Shown: positions 7,489 through 16,138, counted from the stretch's first letter. The stretch: 64,000 bases of DNA from Nocardioides sp. 503 (GCF_004522095.1 NZ_SPUI01000008.1:95860-159859); one strand, 5' to 3'. Numbers and translations: made by a program. The notes: generated by a model from the sequence alone, not told the origin.

Positions 7489-8670
7489 ATGAAGGCAGTG
7501 ACCTGGCAGGGCCCGAAGGACATGCGTGTCGAGGACGTCCCGGACCCGCAGATCGTCCATGCCACCGACGCGATCATCCGCGTGACCACGACCGGCCTGT
7601 GCGGGTCCGACCTGCACCTCTACGACCCGCTGGCGCCGTTCATGACGCCCGGCGACATCGTGGGCCACGAGCCGATGGGCGTCGTGGAGGAGGTGGGCCC
7701 GGGCGTCAGCGACCTCAAGGTCGGCGACCGGGTCGTGGTGCCGTTCAACGTCAGCTGTGGCTCGTGCTGGACCTGTGACCAGGGCCTGCACAGCCAGTGC
7801 GAGACGACCCAGAACCGCGAGCACGGCACCGGCGCGAGCCTGCTCGGCTACAGCAAGCTCTACGGGCAGGTGCCCGGCGGCCAGGCGGAGTTCCTGCGCG
7901 TGCAGTTCGCGGACTTCCTGCCGATCAAGGTGCCCGAAGGCCCCTCGGACGACCGTTTCGTCTACCTCTCCGACGTGCTCCCCACCGCCTGGCAGGCCGT
8001 GCGCTACGCCGACGTGCCCGACGGCGGCACCCTGCTCGTCATGGGGGCCGGACCGATCGGGGACATGGCGGCGCGCATCGCGATGCACGAGGGTCGTCGC
8101 GTGATCGTGGCCGACCGGGTGCCGGAGCGGCTGGCCCGGGTCAGCGGGCGCGGCGCCGAGACCATCGACATCGACCAGGTCGACGACCTGGCGGCCGAGG
8201 TGCGTGACCGGACCAACGGTCGCGGCGCCGACTCGGTGATCGACGCGGTCGGCATGGAGGCTCACGGCAACCCCGTGGCCGAGAAGCTGATCAAGGCCGT
8301 CGGGCTGCTGCCCGACAAGGTCGCCGAGCCGCTGATGATGAACGTCGGCTTCGACCGGCTGGCGGCGCTGCACGGCGCCATCGACGCCGTACGTCGCGGG
8401 GGGACCGTGTCCATCTCGGGCGTCTACGGCGGGGCGACCGACCCGATGCCGATGTTCCAGCTGTTCGACAAGCAGGTCCAGGTGCGCATGGGCCAGGCCA
8501 ACGTCCGCCGCTGGAGCGACGACATCCTGCCGCTGCTCATCGACGACAGCGACCCGCTCGGCACGGAGGGCTTCGCGACCCACCGGCTGCCGCTCAGCGA
8601 GGCGCCGGAGGCCTACCGCAAGTTCCGCGACAAGGAGGACGGGATGATCAAGGTCGTCTTCACGCCCTGA
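7489..8670 (+). CDS. zinc-dependent alcohol dehydrogenase (MDR family, formaldehyde-dehydrogenase-like)
   Basis: A 393-residue MDR-type dehydrogenase. Catalytic zinc ligands are C38 and H60-E61 (GHE). The structural zinc lobe is C90, C93, C96 and C104. The NAD(P) Rossmann motif is GAGPIG at 186-191. Length and the extended C-terminal half resemble glutathione-independent formaldehyde dehydrogenases, which oxidise aldehydes or alcohols in the cytoplasm, but the substrate cannot be read from sequence. ATG 7489 was chosen because GAGGAG (7476-7481) precedes it. The longer frame from 7117 overlaps the DUF222 gene. A stress-type promoter lies directly upstream. Confidence 0.85.
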   Translation: MKAVTWQGPKDMRVEDVPDPQIVHATDAIIRVTTTGLCGSDLHLYDPLAPFMTPGDIVGHEPMGVVEEVGPGVSDLKVGDRVVVPFNVSCGSCWTCDQGLHSQCETTQNREHGTGASLLGYSKLYGQVPGGQAEFLRVQFADFLPIKVPEGPSDDRFVYLSDVLPTAWQAVRYADVPDGGTLLVMGAGPIGDMAARIAMHEGRRVIVADRVPERLARVSGRGAETIDIDQVDDLAAEVRDRTNGRGADSVIDAVGMEAHGNPVAEKLIKAVGLLPDKVAEPLMMNVGFDRLAALHGAIDAVRRGGTVSISGVYGGATDPMPMFQLFDKQVQVRMGQANVRRWSDDILPLLIDDSDPLGTEGFATHRLPLSEAPEAYRKFRDKEDGMIKVVFTP

Positions 8671-8693
8671 CCGTCTCGAGATCTATGCGGTCA
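8668..8693. terminator. short convergent terminator hairpin
   Basis: TGACCG (8668-8673) pairs with CGGTCA (8688-8693). The arms contain the stop codons of the two convergent genes. The stem is only 6 bp with no T-tract, so support is weak. Confidence 0.35.
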
Positions 8694-9752
8694 CGGCTCG
8701 CGGCGACGCGTGACCGGACCGACCTTCAGACTCCGCCGCAGCGACCGCGCCACCGAGCGCGGGCGCAGCGGCGGAGTCGCGTCGGAGGCACGTGAGCGCA
8801 TGCCGGCCACGACCTCCTCCAGCACCGCCGGCGCGTCCTTGCCCGGGGTCCAGCCGAGCTCCGTGTGCGCCCGTGCCGTGTCCAGGTGGGGCACGTGGAA
8901 GGCGAGGTCGATCCAGCCCGGGTCGAGCGGCTGGAGGCGTGCCTGCCAGGAGAGCGCGACCGCCCGGCGCACGACTCCTGCGGGAACGGAGACCCGCCGG
9001 GCACCCAGCGCGGCGGCGATGTGGTCCGCCGTGACCGCAGTCGGTCCGGCGAGGTTGAAGGCGCCGGTCGCCTGAGCGGCGATCACGCGGGAGACGGCGT
9101 CGGCGACGTCGTCGGCGTGCACCATCGGGATGGCCAGGCTGTCCTCGAGCGGCAGCACCGGCACGGCGCGCAGCGCCCAGGACGGCACCAGCGCGGGCAG
9201 GCCGTAGCGCAGCAGCGCACTGCCGGCGCTGCGCTGCCCGACGATGCCGGGCCGCATCCGCGCGACGGCGACGTCCGGGTGCTCGGCCTCGAACGTGTCG
9301 AGGAGCCGCTCGGCGGCGACCTTGTGGGCGCTGTAGGGCGAGCCGGGCACGCCCTCGGTCGGGTAGCTCTCGGTGACCGGGTCCTTGACGCTGCGCGGGG
9401 AGTAGGCGCCGACGGACGACATGTGGACCAGGTGCGGCACCCCGGCGGCGACCACGGCCTCGGTCACCTGGCGGGTGCCGCCGACGCCGAGCCGCTCGAG
9501 ATAATCGAGGTCGTGGGAGGGCTGGAAGCCCCACACCAGGTGCACGACCGCGTCGGCGCCGGTGAAGGCCTCGGTCAGCCGGGGGACGCACGACTGCGAG
9601 AGGTCCGCGTGGACCCACTCGACGGTGCCGGTGCCGACGGGCTGGGCGGCGGTGCGCCGTACGACGCCGACGACGTCGTGTCCGTCACGGGTGAGCAGGC
9701 GGAGGAGGGCCGATCCGAGATTGCCGGTGGCCCCGGTGACGACGATGCGCAT
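8691..9752 (-). CDS. NAD-dependent epimerase/dehydratase family protein (extended SDR)
   Basis: A 353-residue extended short-chain dehydrogenase with the N-terminal Rossmann motif GATGNLG at residues 7-13 and a later SVGAYSP segment near 115. Members act on nucleotide sugars, sterols or other small molecules; the substrate is not predictable here. The C-terminal 50 residues are arginine-rich. The ATG lies 8 nt downstream of GGGCAC in a stress-type promoter, so the mRNA is probably leaderless. It is transcribed separately from the membrane-protein operon 48 nt upstream. Confidence 0.85.
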   Translation of the reverse strand: MRIVVTGATGNLGSALLRLLTRDGHDVVGVVRRTAAQPVGTGTVEWVHADLSQSCVPRLTEAFTGADAVVHLVWGFQPSHDLDYLERLGVGGTRQVTEAVVAAGVPHLVHMSSVGAYSPRSVKDPVTESYPTEGVPGSPYSAHKVAAERLLDTFEAEHPDVAVARMRPGIVGQRSAGSALLRYGLPALVPSWALRAVPVLPLEDSLAIPMVHADDVADAVSRVIAAQATGAFNLAGPTAVTADHIAAALGARRVSVPAGVVRRAVALSWQARLQPLDPGWIDLAFHVPHLDTARAHTELGWTPGKDAPAVLEEVVAGMRSRASDATPPLRPRSVARSLRRSLKVGPVTRRREP

Positions 9753-9760
9753 GCGGCCCG

Positions 9761-9785
9761 GTGCCCTGCCCGGCGCGGCCCATGC
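9761..9785 (-). promoter_or_regulatory. stress-sigma promoter of the epimerase gene
   Basis: Reading leftwards: GCAT (9785-9782), 15 nt, GGGCAC (9766-9761), 8 nt, ATG 9752. The sequence from the -10 to the ATG is identical to that of the methyltransferase gene starting at 16818. Confidence 0.7.
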
Positions 9786-9800
9786 GTCGGCGCCCCCGGC

Positions 9801-10859
9801 TCAGTCCTTGCGGCCCGACCGGCGGTTGCTCACCCGGATCTCGCGACCCCGGCGCACGTCCTCGAGCTCCTTCTTGCGCGACTTCTCGATGTTGCGGGTG
9901 TCGCGCGGGGGCAGCTGGATCTCCTCCTCGGCCGCGATGCCCGACTGGAGCTCACGCCCGCGCTCGAGCTCGGCGTCCAGCTCGGCGCCGAAGAGCAGCG
10001 CCAGGTTGGTCAGCCACAGCCACAGCAGGAAGGCGATCACGCCGCCGAGGGTGCCGTAGGTCTTGTCGTAGGACGAGAAGTTGGCGACGTAGAAGCCGAA
10101 GCCCACCGACAGCAGGATCCAGGTGACGATCGCGAGCACGGCGCCGACGCTGACCCAGCGGAACTTGGGCTGCTTGACGTTGGGGGTGGCGTAGTAGAGC
10201 AGGGCCACGATGAGCACCACGACGACGAGCAGCACCGGCCACTTGGCGATGTTCCAGACGGTGACCGCGGTCGAGCCGATGCCGATGGCGTCGCCCACGG
10301 CCTGCGCCACGGGCCCCGTGACGATCAGGGCGAGGAGCACGACGGCGACCAGCACCACCAGCACCACGGTGAGCAGGAGCATGGCGGGCCGCAGCTTCCA
10401 GATCGGACGCCCCTCGGGCATCTCGTAGATCCGGTTCATGGCGCGGCCGAACGCCACGACGTACCCGCTGGCCGACCACAGGGCCCCGGCCAGACCCAGG
10501 ATCAGCGCCAGACCGGCCCCCTGGGACGTGCTCAGCTCCAGCAGCGGGCCCTCGACGCTGTCGACGATCGAGGCGCCGCCCAGGTCTCGCACGATGTCGA
10601 GGATCGTCTCGACGGCCTTGGTGCCCTGGTCGATCAGGCCCAGCACCGAGGTGAGGGCGACGACGGCGGGGAAGAGCGCCAGCACGGCGTAGTAGGTGAG
10701 GGCGGCGGCCAGGTCGGTGCACTGGTCGTCGGAGAACTCACGGACGGTCTTGCGGGCGACGTACATCCACGAGTGCTTGCTGATGTCGGCCGGTGAGTCG
10801 ACCTTGGCGTCCGAGTCGGGGGCCGGGGCCGACGCGTCCGACGTCTCGCGCGTGCTCAC
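9801..10859 (-). CDS. YihY/virulence factor BrkB family membrane protein
   Basis: A 352-residue integral membrane protein. The YihY/BrkB domain spans about residues 40-300, with some six hydrophobic segments and the family pattern LTYYAVLALFPAVVAL near residue 50. Both tails are charged and cytoplasmic in character. The family is often misannotated as ribonuclease BN; its true function is unsettled. GTG 10859 overlaps the stop codon of the preceding 48-residue gene (GTGA), so the two form an operon driven by the stress promoter at 11011-11036. Confidence 0.85.
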   Translation of the reverse strand: MSTRETSDASAPAPDSDAKVDSPADISKHSWMYVARKTVREFSDDQCTDLAAALTYYAVLALFPAVVALTSVLGLIDQGTKAVETILDIVRDLGGASIVDSVEGPLLELSTSQGAGLALILGLAGALWSASGYVVAFGRAMNRIYEMPEGRPIWKLRPAMLLLTVVLVVLVAVVLLALIVTGPVAQAVGDAIGIGSTAVTVWNIAKWPVLLVVVVLIVALLYYATPNVKQPKFRWVSVGAVLAIVTWILLSVGFGFYVANFSSYDKTYGTLGGVIAFLLWLWLTNLALLFGAELDAELERGRELQSGIAAEEEIQLPPRDTRNIEKSRKKELEDVRRGREIRVSNRRSGRKD

Positions 10860-11002
10860 GACTGCCCGATCCGGGGGCTTCCGCCCGGGCGGTCACCGTA
10901 GTCGGTGTCCTCGCCCTGGTTGATCCCGATGAACAGCATCACCGCCCCGACGACGAGGAAGACGACAACGGCCCAGATGACGAGAATGCGGCGGCGATCC
11001 AT
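10856..11002 (-). CDS. 48-residue single-pass membrane protein
   Basis: A small protein with a basic N-terminus (MDRRR), one hydrophobic helix at about residues 6-26, and a polar tail. It matches no family I recognise. The start is set by the promoter: GGGTAC lies 8 nt upstream of ATG 11002, predicting a leaderless transcript. Its stop overlaps the GTG of the YihY gene. The longer reading from 11050 would start inside the promoter and is rejected. Confidence 0.7.
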   Translation of the reverse strand: MDRRRILVIWAVVVFLVVGAVMLFIGINQGEDTDYGDRPGGSPRIGQS

Positions 11003-11010
11003 GCCGCCAG

Positions 11011-11036
11011 GTACCCGTCCCGGACGCCGGTCATGC
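11011..11036 (-). promoter_or_regulatory. stress-sigma promoter of the small membrane protein and YihY operon
   Basis: Leftwards: GCAT (11036-11033), 16 nt, GGGTAC (11016-11011), 8 nt, ATG 11002. Confidence 0.72.
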
Positions 11037-11057
11037 CGCCCGACCTGCACGTTCCCG

Positions 11058-11882
11058 TCAGTCGGGAGCCCAGCAGCGGCCGTAGGTCTGCCCGGCGCGC
11101 CACTGCTCTCGAGTGGGCCACTCGTAGCCCCACTGGAAGTTCAGGGCGTCCTCGGCGACCTCGCGCCCGGCGTCCTCGCAGGGCGTCTGGCCGCGGTCAC
11201 GCACCGCGTCGGCGCCGGGGTAGCGGCCGGGCTCGAGGTCGACCACCTCGATCGCGCGCCAGGAGTGCGGCGCCGAGCACAGGACGCGCTCGAAGTCGGG
11301 GGAGTCGGGCTGGTCCGTGCCGCACATGCCCCAGCGGTCGCGTCCCTCGGCGGAGTCGAGCACGCCGGCGATGCGACCGGTCAGCGGCGCCAACCGCTCC
11401 TGCCCGGCCACGGCGATGACGTCGCAGCGGAACCACGAGGCGCCGGCGTCGGCCTGGGCCAGCGTCGGGGTGAACCACACCGGCCGCAGCATGCTCAGCC
11501 GGACGTCCTCCCGGGTGCCGCCGACCAGGTCGAGCAGCCGGCTCGGGCAGGTCTCGGCGATGTCGCCGAGCACCCGGTCGGAGTCGACCGCCAGGAGGTG
11601 GCCGTCCACCAGGGTGTCCAGCGTGCCCACGAGGTAGGTCTGCGCGGTGTGCTCCTGCGTGCAGGGCACCTCGTCGGCCTGGGTGGTCGCGGCCAGCGCA
11701 CCCTCGAAGGACATCCGGTAGCAGGCGCCCTTGGCCGGTCCCGGTACGGCGGTCGCCGTCGGCTTGGGGGAGGCGGACGGGGCAGCCTCCTGCGGTGCGT
11801 CGTCGTCGGCGCTGCACCCTGCGCTCAGGCTGAGCAGCAGGGCGACGACGGTGGCGGCGAGGGCCCGCGTGGGTCGCGACAT
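11058..11882 (-). CDS. septum-formation family lipoprotein, second copy
   Basis: A 274-residue secreted lipoprotein with a signal peptide of about 22 residues ending in the lipobox LSAGC, then a proline/serine/alanine-rich linker (about 25-50). The rest contains two related cysteine-containing repeats (CTQEHTAQTYLVG near 78; CSAPHSWRAIEV near 205), typical of the actinobacterial septum-formation domain. It shares this architecture with the gene just upstream, whose stop touches this start (TGATG), so the two arose by duplication and are cotranscribed. The molecular role is unknown; the outer face of the membrane is the likely location. Confidence 0.75.
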   Translation of the reverse strand: MSRPTRALAATVVALLLSLSAGCSADDDAPQEAAPSASPKPTATAVPGPAKGACYRMSFEGALAATTQADEVPCTQEHTAQTYLVGTLDTLVDGHLLAVDSDRVLGDIAETCPSRLLDLVGGTREDVRLSMLRPVWFTPTLAQADAGASWFRCDVIAVAGQERLAPLTGRIAGVLDSAEGRDRWGMCGTDQPDSPDFERVLCSAPHSWRAIEVVDLEPGRYPGADAVRDRGQTPCEDAGREVAEDALNFQWGYEWPTREQWRAGQTYGRCWAPD

Positions 11883-12697
11883 CAGTCGGGGGTCTTCGCC
11901 CAGCAGACCGAGCGCCGGTTGCCGGCCTCCCACTCGGCCTCGTGGAACCACGTGTAGGCGAAGTCGTAGTCGACCGGGTAGTTCATCCAGGCGCCCACCG
12001 AGGTGGAGCAGAAGTCGCGGGTCTTCACCTCGACGACCCGGTCGCCGGGATAGGGGTCCTCGGCCTCGCCGAGCTTGATCGTCGTGGCGGCGCGCCAGTC
12101 GTGCGGCTCGGTGCACGGGATGCGCGGGGCTCCCTCCAGGGCCTCGCCGGTGGCGCACACCATCCACCGGTCCTGAGGCCGGCCCTGCAGCATCGCCTCC
12201 GCGGTCTCCGGGAGGTTGACGTAGCGCTCGCTCTGCTCGCCGCCGCCCACGATGTCGCAGCGGTACCAGCGGGCGCCGTCCTCCCACGCCTTCTCGGACG
12301 GGCGGAACCACGCCCAGCTGACCACCGCGCGCATCACCAGGCTCTCGTCGGCGCCGAGGAAGGCCAGGAACTTCGTCGAGCAGGTCGTGTAGGCGAACGC
12401 GCCGAGCTTCTCGTCGTCCCACGAGACGTCCTCGAACTGCGCGGGCAGCTGTCCGACGGCGTACGTCTGGGCGGTGTGCTTGTCGGAGCAGTCGAGCGTG
12501 CGCGTGGCGTTGCTCGCCTGGAGCACGTCCTCGGGGGTCAGCACCCGGCACACGCCCAGCTCGGGCACGTCGACCGCGTCGACCTGGTCGGGGTCGGCGT
12601 CACCGCCCTGGGCGGTCTTGCCGCACGCCGAGAGCAGGAGGATGGCGAGGAGCCCGACGGTGACCAGGGAGGCGCGGCGGCGCGAGCGGTGCGACAA
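11882..12697 (-). CDS. septum-formation family lipoprotein, first copy
   Basis: A 271-residue lipoprotein with signal peptide and lipobox LLSAC near residue 25. It carries the same two cysteine-bearing repeats as its neighbour (CSDKHTAQTYAVG near 70; CTEPHDWRAATTI near 195). It begins with TTG 12697, preceded by GAGGAAGG about 8 nt upstream; no better start is visible. The two genes form a tandem paralogous pair in one operon. A link to cell division is implied only by the domain name. Confidence 0.72.
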   Translation of the reverse strand: MSHRSRRRASLVTVGLLAILLLSACGKTAQGGDADPDQVDAVDVPELGVCRVLTPEDVLQASNATRTLDCSDKHTAQTYAVGQLPAQFEDVSWDDEKLGAFAYTTCSTKFLAFLGADESLVMRAVVSWAWFRPSEKAWEDGARWYRCDIVGGGEQSERYVNLPETAEAMLQGRPQDRWMVCATGEALEGAPRIPCTEPHDWRAATTIKLGEAEDPYPGDRVVEVKTRDFCSTSVGAWMNYPVDYDFAYTWFHEAEWEAGNRRSVCWAKTPD

Positions 12698-12778
12698 CGC
12701 GTGGCCTTCCTCGGAGGACGGGGGACGAGGTCCGATGCTACCGGCCGCCTCCCCGGGGCCTCGCCGGGTGGCGGTGGC

Positions 12779-12925
12779 TCAGGTGGCCATGAACAGGATG
12801 GAGTCGCGGTCGTACTCCCGGCCCGGGTGGGCCTCGCTGAGGTGGGACTGGGTCTTCTCGACCAGGTCGTCCTCGTCGGTGCCGGTGATGGTGGTGCCGC
12901 ACGGGCAGGCGAGTCGCGTCTTCAT
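12779..12925 (-). CDS. 48-residue protein with a CxC motif
   Basis: A short protein beginning MKTRLACPCGTTI, with a negatively charged middle and a histidine near residue 32. The CPCG pair suggests a small metal-binding or zinc-ribbon-like fold, but one pair alone cannot define it. It lies head to head with the hemerythrin gene. I see no recognisable family or clear promoter. Confidence 0.6.
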   Translation of the reverse strand: MKTRLACPCGTTITGTDEDDLVEKTQSHLSEAHPGREYDRDSILFMAT

Positions 12926-12962
12926 GGGTCCACTCTGCCACGGCCCCGCCGTCCCGTATGTG

Positions 12963-12988
12963 GCATGAGGGCCGGGTCGGTGGGGTAC
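12963..12988 (+). promoter_or_regulatory. stress-sigma promoter of the hemerythrin gene
   Basis: GCAT (12963-12966), 16 nt, GGGTAC (12983-12988). The predicted start leaves a leader of about 28 nt carrying GAAGGA before ATG 13025. Confidence 0.72.
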
Positions 12989-13024
12989 CTGGCCACCACC
13001 TGCCCACCACCTGAAGGACCCGCC

Positions 13025-13525
13025 ATGTCGACCGACGCCATCGTGCTGCTCAAGAACGACCACAAGGAGATCCTGCGGACCTTCACCGCGTTCGAGAAGG
13101 CGGGGGAGAAGGCCTACGCCGAGAAGGGTCGGCTCGTGAACAAGATGATCGAGCTGCTGACGGTGCACACCTACATCGAGAACGAGGTCATGTACCCCCG
13201 CGTGCGCGACCTGCTGCCCGAGCTCGAGGACGACGTCCTGGAGTCCTACGAGGAGCACCACGTCGCCGACGTCCTGGTCATGGAGCTGGTGGGGATGAAG
13301 CCGGACGCCGAGCGCTTCACGGCCAAGACCACGGTCCTCATCGAGAACGTGCGCCACCACATCGAGGAGGAGGAGGACGAGTGGTTCCCCGAGGTCCGTG
13401 AGGGCCTGAGCCGCAAGGTCCTCCAGGAGATCGGCGCCGACATGATCGAGGCCAAGAAGAAGGCGCCGCGCACGCCGGCCGAGCCCAGCGCGCTGAAGAA
13501 GACGATCGACGCGGTGATCGCTTGA
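13025..13525 (+). CDS. hemerythrin (HHE) domain protein
   Basis: A 166-residue alpha-helical protein with a hemerythrin-like cation-binding domain at about 5-135. Likely metal ligands sit in NDHKE (about 12), HTYIENEVMYP (about 48), EEHHVADV (about 82) and RHHIEEEEDEWFP (about 113). Such proteins bind a di-iron centre and sense or store oxygen, NO or iron in the cytoplasm. The tail is rich in lysine and alanine. The promoter upstream fits the stress-type consensus exactly. Confidence 0.9.
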   Translation: MSTDAIVLLKNDHKEILRTFTAFEKAGEKAYAEKGRLVNKMIELLTVHTYIENEVMYPRVRDLLPELEDDVLESYEEHHVADVLVMELVGMKPDAERFTAKTTVLIENVRHHIEEEEDEWFPEVREGLSRKVLQEIGADMIEAKKKAPRTPAEPSALKKTIDAVIA

Positions 13526-13545
13526 GGGCGTCTGCATGGGATTTC

Positions 13546-13559
13546 CACCCGTTGGGGTG
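13546..13559. promoter_or_regulatory. palindromic operator CACCC-N4-GGGTG upstream of the LuxR gene
   Basis: CACCCGTTGGGGTG, centred at 13552.5, six bases upstream of the -35 GCAT and about 45 nt before the predicted transcription start. That is a typical activator position. It is the exact reverse complement of the site at 16182-16195. Confidence 0.55.
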
Positions 13560-13564
13560 AACCC

Positions 13565-13590
13565 GCATGGCGTCCCGGGCTGCGGGGTGC
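13565..13590 (+). promoter_or_regulatory. stress-sigma promoter of the LuxR gene
   Basis: GCAT (13565-13568), 16 nt, GGGTGC (13585-13590). One base differs from GGGTAC. The start codon GTG 13606 lies 16 nt beyond. Confidence 0.55.
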
Positions 13591-13605
13591 TGGCAAGGTT
13601 GGACG

Positions 13606-13878
13606 GTGAGCACCACCGAGAGCGACACGCCACCGGACGGACTGCAGGTCCCGACGGTGCTGCCCCCCCGGATGTCGAGCCGGGAGATCCAGATCCTCAC
13701 CCTGATCGTCCAGGGCCTGTCCAACCAGGAGATCGCCGACGCGGCGCGACTCAGCATCAACTCGGTCAAGACCTACATCAGGACCGCCTACAAGAAGATG
13801 GGCGTGACGCGTCGCTCGCAGGCGGTCACCTGGGCCGTGCAGCACGGCTTCGAGCCACCGCCCTCAGGCAGGGAGTGA
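13606..13878 (+). CDS. small LuxR-type (GerE) DNA-binding regulator
   Basis: A 90-residue protein consisting of a short polar N-terminus and a GerE/LuxR helix-turn-helix (about 22-80). The family pattern MSSREIQILTLIVQGLSNQEI is followed by the recognition helix SINSVKTYIRTAYKKMGV. It has no receiver or ligand domain, so activity must be set by expression level or a partner. GTG 13606 gives a compact protein; the frame is open from 13567 but that start lies in the promoter. A CACCC-N4-GGGTG palindrome and a stress-type promoter precede it, suggesting autoregulation. Confidence 0.85.
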   Translation: MSTTESDTPPDGLQVPTVLPPRMSSREIQILTLIVQGLSNQEIADAARLSINSVKTYIRTAYKKMGVTRRSQAVTWAVQHGFEPPPSGRE

Positions 13879-13906
13879 CCTCGCCGGTCCGGAGGGTGTG
13901 CGGCTC

Positions 13907-15277
13907 ATGACCGACTCGTTCGTCTACCTCATCGCCGGGCTCTGCCTGCTGCTCGCCGTGGTGCTGCCCCAGGCCCTCCGCTCGCTGGCCGTCTCGGCGC
14001 CCATGGTGCTCGTCGGCATCGGCCTGCTGATCGGCCTGCTGCCGCTGTCCGGGGAGTTCGCCCTCGACCCGATCGAGGACGAGAAGGTGATCCTGCACGT
14101 CACCGAGCTCACCGTCCTGGTGGCGCTGATGGGCGTCGGTCTCGCGCTCGACCGCCCCCTGCGCCCGCGCGAGCGGCGCACGTGGGGCCACTGGTCGCCC
14201 ACCTGGCGGCTGCTCGTCGTGGCGATGCCGCTCACCATCGGGGGGATCGCCCTGCTCGGTTGGGGCGTCGCCGGCCTGGCACCCGCCGCCGCGATCCTGC
14301 TCGGTGCCGCGCTCGCGCCCACGGACCCCGTGCTGGCCTCCGACGTCCAGGTCGGCGGCCCCATGCTGGCCGAGGACCTCGAGGAGCTCGAGGAGGGGCT
14401 CGCCGACGAGGACAGCGACACGGGGGCGCGCCTCGACGAGGTCCGCTTCGCGCTGACCTCCGAGGCGGGTCTCAACGACGGCCTCGCGTTCCCCTTCGTC
14501 TACCTCGCCATCCTCGTGGCCGCGGGCGGCTTCGGGCTCGCGGACAGCGCCGAGTGGCTCGGCTGGTACCTCGTCGGCAAGATCGCGATCGGCGTCGCGG
14601 TCGGGGTCGGGGCCGGCTGGCTGCTGGGCAAGATCGCCTTCCGCTCCTCGCGGCCCTCGCTCCGCCTCGCCGAGCAGGGGGAGCCGCTCCTGGCGCTGGC
14701 GGCCCTGCTGGCGTCGTACGGCGCGGCGGAGCTGGCCGGTGGCTACGGCTTCCTCGCCGTCTTCACCTGCGCGATGGCCATGCGCGCCTCCGAGCGCAAG
14801 CACGACTACCACCGCTCGATGCACGAGGTGATCGAGCGGCTGGAGCGCCTGCTGACGCTGGCCGTGCTGCTGTTCCTCGGCATCGCGACCACGCGCGGCC
14901 TCCTGAGCGACCTCACCTGGACCGGGGCGCTGGTCGGCGTCGCGGTGATCTTCGTGATCCGGCCGCTCGCCGGACTGGTCTCGCTCTCGGTGAGACTGCG
15001 CCGCAAGGACCTGCCCGGCGGTCTCGACGTCGGCGACCGCCTGGCCGTGGCCTTCTTCGGCGTGCGGGGCGTCGGCTCGCTCTACTACCTGGCGTACGCC
15101 GCCGGTGAGGCCGAGTTCGAGGACCTGCCGTGGCTGTGGTCGACGGTCGCGTTCACGATCGTGCTGTCGGTGCTCGTCCACGGGATCACGGCCAAGCCGG
15201 CCCTGGACCGTGTTGACCGGCGCCGCGGCGCCCAGGGCCCGGGCCTCGCGGAGAGTCGCCGGACCGAGGAGCGCTAG
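13907..15277 (+). CDS. cation:proton antiporter (CPA1/NhaP-like)
   Basis: A 456-residue membrane protein with about 12 hydrophobic segments and the antiporter signature APTDPVLASDVQVGGP at about 138-153, followed later by GLNDG. It exchanges Na+ or K+ for protons across the cytoplasmic membrane. ATG 13907 lies 10 nt after GGAGGG; the GTG at 13898 is too close to that site. The gap to the LuxR stop is 28 nt, so readthrough from the LuxR promoter is likely. Ion specificity is unknown. Confidence 0.9.
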   Translation: MTDSFVYLIAGLCLLLAVVLPQALRSLAVSAPMVLVGIGLLIGLLPLSGEFALDPIEDEKVILHVTELTVLVALMGVGLALDRPLRPRERRTWGHWSPTWRLLVVAMPLTIGGIALLGWGVAGLAPAAAILLGAALAPTDPVLASDVQVGGPMLAEDLEELEEGLADEDSDTGARLDEVRFALTSEAGLNDGLAFPFVYLAILVAAGGFGLADSAEWLGWYLVGKIAIGVAVGVGAGWLLGKIAFRSSRPSLRLAEQGEPLLALAALLASYGAAELAGGYGFLAVFTCAMAMRASERKHDYHRSMHEVIERLERLLTLAVLLFLGIATTRGLLSDLTWTGALVGVAVIFVIRPLAGLVSLSVRLRRKDLPGGLDVGDRLAVAFFGVRGVGSLYYLAYAAGEAEFEDLPWLWSTVAFTIVLSVLVHGITAKPALDRVDRRRGAQGPGLAESRRTEER

Positions 15278-15285
15278 GTCTACAG

Positions 15286-16083
15286 CTAGGCGACGGCGGG
15301 CAGGTCGATCCCGAGCTCGCCGCGCAGGCGGGCGATGATCCGGGTGAGCCGACGCGAGATGGTCATCTGCGTGACGCCGATGGCCTCGCCGATCTGCTGC
15401 TGGGTCATGCCCTCGGCGTAGGTCATGGCCAGCAGCCGCACCTCGTCGCGGGTCAGCTTCTTCAGCACCGGTGCGAGCAGCGCCCGCGCCTCGGCGGCGT
15501 CCTGCGGTCCCTGGTCGTCGACGGTGAGGAAGTCGGCCAGCGAGTCCATGCTGTCGGCCTCGACGGCCTGGTCGATGGAGATCGGCTGGAAGCAGACCGC
15601 GGCGCTGAGCGCCTCGGTCACGTCGTCGATGTCGAGCTCGAGGCGCTCGGCGATCTCGCGCGGCGTCGGCGGGCGGCCGTCCACGGTGCCCTGCTTGTGC
15701 TCGGCGATGACCCGCGACTGGATCTCCTGGATGCGCCGAGGCGGACGGATCGTCCAGCCGTGGTCACGGAAGTAGCGCTTGACCTCGCCGGTCATCGTCG
15801 GGACGGCGTAGGAGAGGAAGTCGCGCTCCATGGTGTGGTCGAAGCGCTGGGCGGCGCGGACCAACGCGAGGCAGGCCACCTGCTCCAGGTCCTCGACCGG
15901 GACGCCACGGTTCTGGTAGCGGCGGGCGATGGCGTGGGCCACCTGGATGTTGAGCACGACGATCTGCTCGATGACAGTCTCGCGCTCGTGCTCGTCGAGG
16001 TCCGCGAACGTCGCGAAGAGTCGGGCCGTCTCGCGGCTCCGGAACTCTCGGGGGACGGTGCGCCCCAGGGTCGTGATCGTCAT
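15286..16083 (-). CDS. RNA polymerase sigma factor of the SigB/SigF/SigG type (sigma factor 1)
   Basis: A 265-residue alternative sigma factor with regions 2, 3 and 4. Region 2 includes the promoter-melting segment DFLSYAVPTMTGEVKRYFRD at about 93. The family bridge is WTIRPPRRIQE at about 115. Region 4 has the helix-turn-helix MTQQQIGEAIGVTQMTISRRL near the end. Sigma factors of this family recognise GNNT/GTTT and GGGTA-type promoters, which are abundant around it. ATG 16083 follows GAAGGAGG. No anti-sigma or anti-anti-sigma gene is adjacent. Two palindromic operators lie upstream. Confidence 0.93.
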   Translation of the reverse strand: MTITTLGRTVPREFRSRETARLFATFADLDEHERETVIEQIVVLNIQVAHAIARRYQNRGVPVEDLEQVACLALVRAAQRFDHTMERDFLSYAVPTMTGEVKRYFRDHGWTIRPPRRIQEIQSRVIAEHKQGTVDGRPPTPREIAERLELDIDDVTEALSAAVCFQPISIDQAVEADSMDSLADFLTVDDQGPQDAAEARALLAPVLKKLTRDEVRLLAMTYAEGMTQQQIGEAIGVTQMTISRRLTRIIARLRGELGIDLPAVA

Positions 16084-16138
16084 GAGCCTCCTTCGGCCGT
16101 TGCCTTCGAGACTGGCCCTGAGGCGTCATGGCCCGACA

